Shown here piece by piece: positions 1 through 4,812 of a DNA stretch of 10,171 nt. The DNA is taken from positions 1 to 10,171 of the forward strand of contig DASWHF010000055.1 of assembly GCA_036393295.1 (NCBI GenBank), written 5' to 3'. The position numbers and the translations under genes were made by a program. Origin of the DNA: DASWHF01 sp036393295. Its GTDB lineage: Bacteria; Pseudomonadota; Gammaproteobacteria; Acidiferrobacterales; UBA6901. A model generated the notes under the pieces. It was not told the DNA's origin. It ran no database searches and saw nothing but the letters and a program-made list of their open reading frames with translations. How positions within the stretch are numbered: the first letter of the stretch is position 1; the number at the start of each line of letters is the position of its first letter.

Positions 1-580
1 CGTCGTCCATGACGAAATTCATGTCGGTCTCGGCGGTCGAATCCTCGGCGTAGTCCAGATCCAGCACCGGCGTGCCCTGGTAGATGCCGGCCGAGACCGA
101 CGCCACCAGGTGGCGCAGCGGATCGTGGGCGAGCAGTTTGCGCGCGCGCAGCTGCGCGAGCGCGTCGTGCAGCGCCACGCAGCCACCGGTGACCGACGCG
201 GTGCGTGTGCCGCCGTCGGCCTGGATCACGTCGCAATCGACGGTCAGGGTGCGTTCGCCGAGCAGCTTCAAATCGACGGCGGCGCGCAGGCTGCGACCGA
301 TCAGGCGCTGGATCTCGAGTGTGCGCCCGCCCTGGCGCCCGGCCGCCGCCTCGCGCGGCATGCGGTTGCCGGTGGAGCGCGGCAGCATGCCGTACTCGGC
401 GGTGATCCAGCCCTGGCCCTTGCCCTTGAGGAAGTGCGGCACCTTCTCGTCGATGCTGACGTTGCAGATGACGCGGGTCTCGCCGAACTCGATCAGCACC
501 GAGCCTTCGGCATGGCGGGTGTATCGGCGCGTGATGCGAATCTCGCGCAGCGCGTCGGGCGCGCGGCCACTGGGTCTCAT
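1..580 (-). CDS. rph: RNase PH (tRNA 3'-processing phosphorolytic exoribonuclease), C-terminus cut by window edge
   Basis: Removes nucleotides from the 3' end of tRNA precursors with inorganic phosphate, releasing nucleoside diphosphates; it is a cytoplasmic ring-shaped hexamer. The first 193 residues are present, against about 238 in E. coli, so roughly 45 residues lie beyond the left edge. The opening MRPSGRAPDALREIRITRRY is the classic RNase PH start. Arg86 lies in GRTLEIQRLIGR. Residues 123-129 (GGTRTAS) carry the phosphate-binding arginine, Arg126. DYAEDSTAETDMN near residues 176-188 supplies the two catalytic aspartates, Asp180 and Asp186, with the six-residue spacing known in the family. 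The start at 580 fits family alignment and has a modest AGGA ribosome site at 587-590. It lies 76 bases downstream of the phosphatase gene on the same strand and could be read through from it or from its own weak promoter. Confidence 0.96.
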   Translation of the reverse strand, partial: MRPSGRAPDALREIRITRRYTRHAEGSVLIEFGETRVICNVSIDEKVPHFLKGKGQGWITAEYGMLPRSTGNRMPREAAAGRQGGRTLEIQRLIGRSLRAAVDLKLLGERTLTVDCDVIQADGGTRTASVTGGCVALHDALAQLRARKLLAHDPLRHLVASVSAGIYQGTPVLDLDYAEDSTAETDMNFVMDD

Positions 581-609
581 GGGGTGTCCTAAAGGAAGTC
601 ACAGCGCGC

Positions 610-638
610 ATTGTAGCGCATTCCCGGCGCCGGTTGAC
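610..638 (-). promoter_or_regulatory. possible rph promoter (-10 TACAAT)
   Basis: On the minus strand TACAAT lies at 615-610, five of six matches to the sigma-70 -10 hexamer. It would put a transcript start near 602, about 20 bases before the rph start codon. The -35 candidate around 638-632 (GTCAAC/TCAACC) is poor. A 7-bp inverted repeat, TGACCGC at 635-641 and GCGGTCA at 653-659, sits just upstream and overlaps the phosphatase stop codon. It has no T-run, so I do not call it a terminator. Confidence 0.3.
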
Positions 639-656
639 CGCCGCCCGACCGTGCGG

Positions 657-1598
657 TCAGCGCTTGGGCTCGAACTGCTTCACGAATTCTTCGAGCTCCT
701 TGATGGTGTCTTCGAGCTCTTCCTTGTGGGTCCGGGGCGTCGTCTTGTGTTCCTTGTCCTGAAGCTTGCGGCCCTGGGTCTGGACGCGCGCGGCCTCCCA
801 CAGCGCGTCCGGGTCCGCGTCCTTGGCGGGCGCCGATTGCAGCGGCAGTTCGCTGGTGACCGGTTCGTTCCAGCGCAGCGCGATGGCGCTCAGGTTGTCG
901 CAGGTCCGCTTCATCTTGCTCTCGGCCGCGAGCAGCATCTCCTCGGTGCCCTCGTCCAGCGACTTGTAGGCGAGGTAGCGCGCGATCTCGTCGGGCGTGA
1001 AGGCCTGCCACAGGCCGTCCGAGCACAACAGCAGGCTGTCGCCGCGGTGCAGCACGGTCTCCTCGCCGAGGCTGATGACCGGCTTGCGCGGGCCGCCGAC
1101 GCATTTCAGCAGATGCCCCTTGTCGGGGTGCTGCTGCATTTCCTCCTCGGACAGCAGCCCGTCCTGGCGCAACTGCTCGGTGGTGCTGTGGTCGAGGGTG
1201 CGGGCCAGCAGCTCGGTGCCGCGGAAGTGATAGAGCCGGCTGTCGCCGACATGCGCCCAGTAGGCATAGCCGCGCTGCACCAGGCAGACCACACAGGTGG
1301 TGCGCGGTGTGATCGGCGGGATCTGGGCGCGGCCGTGGGCGAGGATCTGCTTGTGGGCCTGCATGATGCCGAGCGCCAGGAATGCCGACGGCTTGGTGAT
1401 ATAGGGCTGCTTGACCGACTGGAAGGCGCGCACCAGGGTCTGGGTCAGCGCCTCGGCGGCGAGCTCGCCGCCCTCGTGGCCGCCCAGGCCGTCGGCCAGG
1501 ACCATCAGCAGCGCGCTGTCGGTCTCGGCGTAGGCGATGCGGTCCTGGTTGGTCGGTCGCGCACCCTTCAGGCTATGATGGGCCAGCTGAAACTTCAT
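657..1598 (-). CDS. PP2C-family serine/threonine protein phosphatase
   Basis: A predicted metal-dependent (Mn/Mg) phosphatase that removes phosphate from Ser/Thr of target proteins, presumably those phosphorylated by the kinase encoded just upstream. The 313-residue protein has the ordered PP2C motifs: NQD at 17-19, DGLGGHEGGE at 36-45, GDSR at 118-121, CSDGLW at 192-197 and DNLSAI at 234-239. Together these supply the metal-coordinating aspartates (Asp36, Asp194, Asp234). I see no signal peptide or membrane segment, so it should be cytoplasmic. Beyond the roughly 245-residue catalytic domain is a charged tail; residues 291-310 are Glu/Lys-rich and look helical, possibly a short coiled coil. 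The start at 1598 is six bases after the kinase stop, with GAGGG overlapping that stop as ribosome site, so the two genes are probably translationally coupled. Substrates are unknown. Confidence 0.92.
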   Translation of the reverse strand: MKFQLAHHSLKGARPTNQDRIAYAETDSALLMVLADGLGGHEGGELAAEALTQTLVRAFQSVKQPYITKPSAFLALGIMQAHKQILAHGRAQIPPITPRTTCVVCLVQRGYAYWAHVGDSRLYHFRGTELLARTLDHSTTEQLRQDGLLSEEEMQQHPDKGHLLKCVGGPRKPVISLGEETVLHRGDSLLLCSDGLWQAFTPDEIARYLAYKSLDEGTEEMLLAAESKMKRTCDNLSAIALRWNEPVTSELPLQSAPAKDADPDALWEAARVQTQGRKLQDKEHKTTPRTHKEELEDTIKELEEFVKQFEPKR

Positions 1599-1604
1599 GC
1601 GCCC

Positions 1605-2546
1605 TCAACCCTTCTTGCGCCACGGCAGTTTGATTCCCCAGATCGCGTCGCCGCCCTCGGGCTCGGGCGGTTCGACCGGCTCGGCGCTGAGGAAATCGAG
1701 CAGCGCCTGCACGTTCTGCGGCCGCTCCAGCTGGTTCATCTGCAGGCACCAGTCGATGGCCTCGAGCAGCTGGTTGGAGTAACGGCGCGCGTAAGTCCGC
1801 GCGGCCGGCTTGTAGCTGTCCTTGATGGCGCGGTCCGTGGCCGGCGGCGGCGGCCGGCCGCTGATGCACGACCACATGGAGGCGCCGATCGCGTACATGT
1901 CGGTCCACGGCCCGAGATGTCCGCTCATATGTTGTTCGATCGGCGCGAAGCCCATGGTCAGCGTATAGGGGCCGACCGGCTTGCTGCCGACGATCGAGCC
2001 CTGGGCGGCGCCGAAGTCGAGCAGCAGCGGCTTGCCGCCGGGCCGCAGGAAGATGTTGGCCGGCTTGATGTCGAGGTGCAGCAGCCGGTTGTTGTGCAGT
2101 TCGCGCAGGCCCAAGAGCAGCTTGGGGAACACCGTGCGGATGAACTTCTCGCTCAGATTTCCGGACTTGCTCTTGATGTACCAGCGCAGGTCCTTGCCCT
2201 GCTCGTGGCGCATCACCATGTAGACGGTGTTGTTGGCGCGGAAGAAGTTCTCGACCCGCACGATGTTCGGATGGTTGACCTTGGCGAGCGCGCTGGCCTC
2301 GTCGAAGAAGCGCTTGATGCCCTGGCGGTAGGCGTTGGCGAGCTCCTCGTTGAGCGGCTCGACCCGCGAGTCCTCGAGGCGCCGGGACTGGGTGCTCGGC
2401 AGGTACTCCTTGATGACCACCTTTTTGTCGGTCCCGAGCGCCGTGGCCAGGTAGACGAGGCTGAAGCCGCCGCCGCCGACGGTCTTCTCGATGCGGTAGC
2501 CGTTCAGCTCGTAGCCTTTGGGCAGGGTATGGTTGAGGCGCTTCAT
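1605..2546 (-). CDS. eukaryotic-type Ser/Thr protein kinase
   Basis: A 313-residue soluble Hanks-type kinase domain, expected to transfer phosphate from ATP to Ser/Thr of protein targets. Visible elements in order are the glycine-rich loop GGGGFSLVY (24-32), the ATP-anchoring Lys46 in VVIKEY, a probable helix-C Glu83 in FFDEASALAKV, the catalytic loop HLDIKPANIF (157-166; Asp159, Lys161, Asn164), DFGA (177-180), the GFAPIEQ segment (199-205), Asp216 of DMYAIGA and Arg275. The catalytic loop reads HLD rather than HRD, a variant found in many bacterial kinases. There is no transmembrane helix or PASTA sensor domain, unlike PknB-type kinases. A Pro/Glu-rich linker (290-298) ends in a Trp- and Lys-rich tail. 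The ATG at 2546 lacks a clear Shine-Dalgarno. It heads the kinase-phosphatase unit and is transcribed divergently from yicC. Targets cannot be told from sequence. Confidence 0.92.
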   Translation of the reverse strand: MKRLNHTLPKGYELNGYRIEKTVGGGGFSLVYLATALGTDKKVVIKEYLPSTQSRRLEDSRVEPLNEELANAYRQGIKRFFDEASALAKVNHPNIVRVENFFRANNTVYMVMRHEQGKDLRWYIKSKSGNLSEKFIRTVFPKLLLGLRELHNNRLLHLDIKPANIFLRPGGKPLLLDFGAAQGSIVGSKPVGPYTLTMGFAPIEQHMSGHLGPWTDMYAIGASMWSCISGRPPPPATDRAIKDSYKPAARTYARRYSNQLLEAIDWCLQMNQLERPQNVQALLDFLSAEPVEPPEPEGGDAIWGIKLPWRKKG

Positions 2547-2671
2547 GGGCGGGTCGGGGTCGGCATACTTATATAAATATAGATAATGCGGCGGCGTTTG
2601 GAATCCAGTGTTTCTAATCGCCGGGAATCAGTTTACCATCGCCCGAGCCGATACGAGCAGAAGTCCCCGCC
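2547..2671. promoter_or_regulatory. divergent promoter region, kinase/yicC
   Basis: This 125-base gap separates divergently transcribed genes and must hold their promoters. Its core, 2565-2587, is 23 bases of nearly pure A/T within very GC-rich DNA. On the minus strand it offers TATATT or TATAAG as -10 for the kinase, with a weak TTCCAA -35 sixteen bases upstream of TATATT. For yicC, TACCAT at 2634-2639 with TTTCTA at 2611-2616 (17-base spacer) is a weak candidate. The region's role is secure from gene geometry; the individual boxes are guesses. Confidence 0.5.
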
Positions 2672-3550
2672 ATGACCCTCAGCATGACCGCCTTCGCGCG
2701 GCGCGACCGGGAGACCCCGGCCGGCAGCCTTATCTGGGAGCTGCGCTCCGTCAACCACCGCTACCTGGAGGTCTCGCTGCGCCTGCCCGAGGAGCTGCGC
2801 GGCCTGGAACCCCAGGTGCGCGATCGGGTGGCGAAGCTTCTCAGCCGCGGCAAGGTCGATTGCCAGCTGCGCTTCCAGGCGCGCGAGGGCTTGAGCGGCG
2901 ACCTGTCCCACGACAGCGCGCTGCTCGACCGGCTGCTGGCCCTGGGGGCCCGGGTCCGGCAGCAGGCCGCCGAGGCCGGGGTCGAGGTCGCCCCGCTGCG
3001 GGTGGTCGACGCCCTGCGCTGGCCGGGGGTGATCGCTGCGCCCGCGATCGACCTGGAGGCGCTCGGCGCCGCCGCGCTCGAACTGCTGGGCGAGGGGTTG
3101 AAGGACATGGTGGAGACGCGCCGTCGCGAGGGCGCGCAGCTCGCCGACACGCTGCGCACCCGGCTCGATGTCATGGAGAAGATCGTCGCCGACCTGCGCG
3201 CGGTGCTGCCCGAAGTGGTGCAGAGCTATCGCACCCGGCTGACCACCCGGCTCGCCGAGGTGCGCGAGCAGCTCGACCCGGCGCGCGTCGAGCAGGAGAT
3301 CGTGCTGTTCGCCCAGAAGATCGACGTCGACGAGGAGCTCGACCGGTTGACCGCCCATATCGGCGAGGTGCGGCGCGTGCTCGGCGGAAGCGGCCAGGTC
3401 GGCCGGCGCCTGGATTTCCTCATGCAGGAGCTCAACCGCGAGGCCAACACCCTCGGCGCCAAGGCCGCCGACGTGCGCCTGACCAACGCCGCCGTCGACC
3501 TCAAGGTGCTGATCGAGCAGATGCGGGAGCAGGTGCAGAACATCGAGTAG
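2672..3550 (+). CDS. yicC: YicC family endoribonuclease
   Basis: Member of the YicC/YloC family. E. coli YicC is a stress-linked protein shown to promote degradation of the small RNA RyhB, and family members are endoribonucleases; the same role here is by homology. The 292 residues match the family length (E. coli about 287). The N-terminal YicC-like domain opens MTLSMTAFARRD, with WELRSVNHRYLE and SRGKVDCQLRF following. The C-terminal DUF1732 domain has the hallmark KIDVDEELDRLTAHIGE, then GRRLDFLMQELNREANTLGAK and ends VLIEQMREQVQNIE. The ATG at 2672 matches the conserved N-terminus; the ribosome site (AGAAG) is weak. The first gene of the plus-strand run, it is separated from gmk by 125 bases holding a strong palindrome, so co-transcription with gmk is doubtful. 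Confidence 0.95.
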   Translation: MTLSMTAFARRDRETPAGSLIWELRSVNHRYLEVSLRLPEELRGLEPQVRDRVAKLLSRGKVDCQLRFQAREGLSGDLSHDSALLDRLLALGARVRQQAAEAGVEVAPLRVVDALRWPGVIAAPAIDLEALGAAALELLGEGLKDMVETRRREGAQLADTLRTRLDVMEKIVADLRAVLPEVVQSYRTRLTTRLAEVREQLDPARVEQEIVLFAQKIDVDEELDRLTAHIGEVRRVLGGSGQVGRRLDFLMQELNREANTLGAKAADVRLTNAAVDLKVLIEQMREQVQNIE

Positions 3551-3564
3551 CAAGTAGCGAGTTT
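3548..3564 (+). repeat. short degenerate 7-bp repeats at the yicC stop
   Basis: TAGCAAG (3548-3554) and TAGCGAG (3555-3561) are adjacent 7-base units, the first beginning with the yicC stop codon. Read in another phase they give CAAGTAG-CGAGTTT, resembling the CAAGTNG units after spoT. Only two to three units are present, so chance is possible. Confidence 0.35.
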
Positions 3565-3622
3565 GTAGGGTGGGGCCCTGCCCCACCAACCGTTTGCACG
3601 GTGGGGCAGGGCCCCACCCTAC
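3565..3622. repeat. perfect 23-bp inverted repeat (REP-like palindrome) between yicC and gmk
   Basis: The left arm 3565-3587 begins GTAGGGTGGGG and the right arm 3600-3622 is its exact reverse complement, ending CCCCACCCTAC, around a 12-base loop (3588-3599). Each arm also contains an inner palindrome, GTGGGGC-CCT-GCCCCAC. GTAGGGTGGG-type palindromes recur in many proteobacterial genomes as REP-like elements; placing this one in that class is by resemblance. As RNA it would form a very stable hairpin, which could protect the yicC mRNA 3' end or hinder read-through. No T-run follows, so it is not a standard intrinsic terminator. Confidence 0.9.
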
Positions 3623-3675
3623 GGTAGTGCGTACTGTTCACCGACCCGGTCAGTAATACGTGTCACGCTGAGACA

Positions 3676-4275
3676 ATGCCCATACTTTACATACTTTCCG
3701 CCCCGTCCGGGGCGGGTAAGTCGAGCCTGGCCAAGGCGCTGATCGAGCGGCGGCCGGGGCTCGCGGTGTCGGTGTCGCACACCACGCGCGCGCCGCGGCC
3801 GGACGAGCGCGACGGCGTGCATTACCATTTCGTCGACCGCGCGGCCTTCGAGCGCATGGTCGCGGCCGGCGAGTTCCTGGAGCACGCCCGGGTGTTCGAC
3901 AATTACTATGGCACCGCGCGCCGCTCGGTCGAGACGCTGCTGGCGGGCGGCAAGGACGTGATCCTGGACATCGACTGGCAGGGCGCGCGCAACATCCGCA
4001 AGGCGATGCCGGACGCGGTGAGCATCTTCATCCTGCCGCCGTCGCGCGCCACGCTCGAGGAGCGATTGCGCAAGCGCGGCCAGGACGACGCGACCGTGAT
4101 CGCCCGGCGCATGCGCGACGCCGTCGCCGAGATGCGCCACCACGACGAGTTCGGGCATGTCGTGGTGAACGACGATTTCGACCGGGCGCTGGCCGATATC
4201 GAGGCCATTCTGGACGGCCGCCCCGACCGGGTCCGGCCGCTAACTATCGATATCTCCGGGCTTTTGGCGGAATGA
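3676..4275 (+). CDS. gmk: guanylate kinase
   Basis: Converts GMP (or dGMP) plus ATP to GDP plus ADP in the cytoplasm, an essential step toward GTP and the nucleotide pool from which (p)ppGpp is made. The 199 residues have the usual length. The P-loop SAPSGAGKSS lies at 8-17 with Lys15. The GMP-binding region SVSHTTRAPRPDERDGVHY (32-50) carries Ser34, Arg38 and Arg41. FLEHA (Glu69) and NYYGT (Tyr78) complete the GMP pocket, and ILDIDWQGARNIR (97-109) follows. A lid-like region with Arg-rich RLRKRG and ARRMRDA contains expected ATP-side arginines. The start at 3676 places MPILYILSAPSG exactly as in the family; only a weak GAG lies upstream. It is followed by 225 non-coding bases before rpoZ. 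Confidence 0.97.
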   Translation: MPILYILSAPSGAGKSSLAKALIERRPGLAVSVSHTTRAPRPDERDGVHYHFVDRAAFERMVAAGEFLEHARVFDNYYGTARRSVETLLAGGKDVILDIDWQGARNIRKAMPDAVSIFILPPSRATLEERLRKRGQDDATVIARRMRDAVAEMRHHDEFGHVVVNDDFDRALADIEAILDGRPDRVRPLTIDISGLLAE

Positions 4276-4318
4276 ATGGAAAAATCAGCCGAATATCAGT
4301 AAGATACTCACTGCGATG

Positions 4319-4324
4319 TATAAT
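4319..4324 (+). promoter_or_regulatory. perfect -10 box TATAAT upstream of rpoZ
   Basis: TATAAT lies in an AT-rich stretch (about 4276-4353) after gmk. A start near 4331 would give rpoZ-spoT a leader of about 170 bases that includes the palindrome at 4354-4425. No good -35 is seen at 16-18 bases upstream, so an activator or chance is possible. Confidence 0.4.
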
Positions 4325-4353
4325 TTCATTGAAGCCCGATGAATTAAATTTTG

Positions 4354-4425
4354 AACCACGGGGGGCACGGGGAAAAGCGAAGGAGGGTTTCCTGGTCTTT
4401 GCCGTTCCCCGTGCTCCCCGTGGTT
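4354..4425. repeat. 72-bp inverted-repeat element (AACCACGGGG type) between gmk and rpoZ
   Basis: The left arm 4354-4374 (AACCACGGGG...CACGGGGAA) pairs with the right arm 4405-4425 (TTCCCCGTG...CCGTGGTT) at 20 of 21 positions. The 30-base middle has weaker pairing, GCGAAG near 4377 against CTTTGC near 4397. AACCACGG...CACGG hairpins of this type occur as dispersed intergenic repeats in various bacterial genomes; the assignment is by resemblance. It lies upstream of the rpoZ ribosome site and, if transcribed, would fold in the 5' leader. Confidence 0.88.
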
Positions 4426-4500
4426 AAAGGGTTTTAGTTTGTTGGACGCTCTTAGGCCCGTTAGCAGGGCGGATTTTTATAGAGACTTCAGAGGTGAAGC

Positions 4501-4812
4501 ATGGCGCGTGTGACGGTAGAAGACTGCCTGGATAACGTAGAGAATCGTTTTCAATTGGTGCTGGTCGCGACACGGCGCGCCCGCCAGCTGGCGCTCGGCG
4601 CCGAGCCCTGCGTGGATCGCGAGAACGACAAACCGACCGTGATCGCGCTGCGCGAGATCGCCGGCGGCTTCATCACCAATGCCATCCTGGACGAGGAAAG
4701 CAGCGAGCCGGAATACGAGGCCGATGAGGACACAACCCAGCAAATCGGCGCGCCCGCGCCCGAAACGCCCGCGGCCGCCGAGCCAGAGGTCGGCGCCGAA
4801 CCCAACGGCTGA
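4501..4812 (+). CDS. rpoZ: RNA polymerase omega subunit
   Basis: Small subunit that helps assemble RNA polymerase by latching onto beta-prime; in E. coli it also forms part of ppGpp binding site 1. The 103 residues start MARVTVEDCLDNVENRFQLV, nearly identical to the E. coli N-terminus. ATRRARQL, the DKPTVIALREIAGG core and the ITNAIL helix follow. From about residue 64 the tail is acidic (DEESSEPEYEADED) then Ala/Pro/Glu-rich, somewhat longer than in E. coli (91 residues). A strong ribosome site, GAGGTGA at 4491-4497, fixes the start. The coding end overlaps or nearly abuts spoT, the classic rpoZ-spoT operon linking a ppGpp receptor to the ppGpp enzyme. Confidence 0.96.
   Translation: MARVTVEDCLDNVENRFQLVLVATRRARQLALGAEPCVDRENDKPTVIALREIAGGFITNAILDEESSEPEYEADEDTTQQIGAPAPETPAAAEPEVGAEPNG

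Noticed and set aside
635..659. TGACCGC/GCGGTCA inverted repeat at the phosphatase stop as an intrinsic terminator
   Set aside because: It is a seven-base stem with an 11-base loop and no T-run on either strand.
84..2576. An 830-codon open frame on the plus strand across rph, the phosphatase and the kinase
   Set aside because: It is antisense to three clearly recognised genes, has low-complexity Arg/Ala/Leu-rich composition and matches no family. Long antisense frames are expected in GC-rich DNA.
4456..4478. GCCC-loop-GGGC followed by GGATTTTT, resembling a terminator before rpoZ
   Set aside because: The stem is only four base pairs and it lies right before the rpoZ ribosome site, where a terminator would make little sense.
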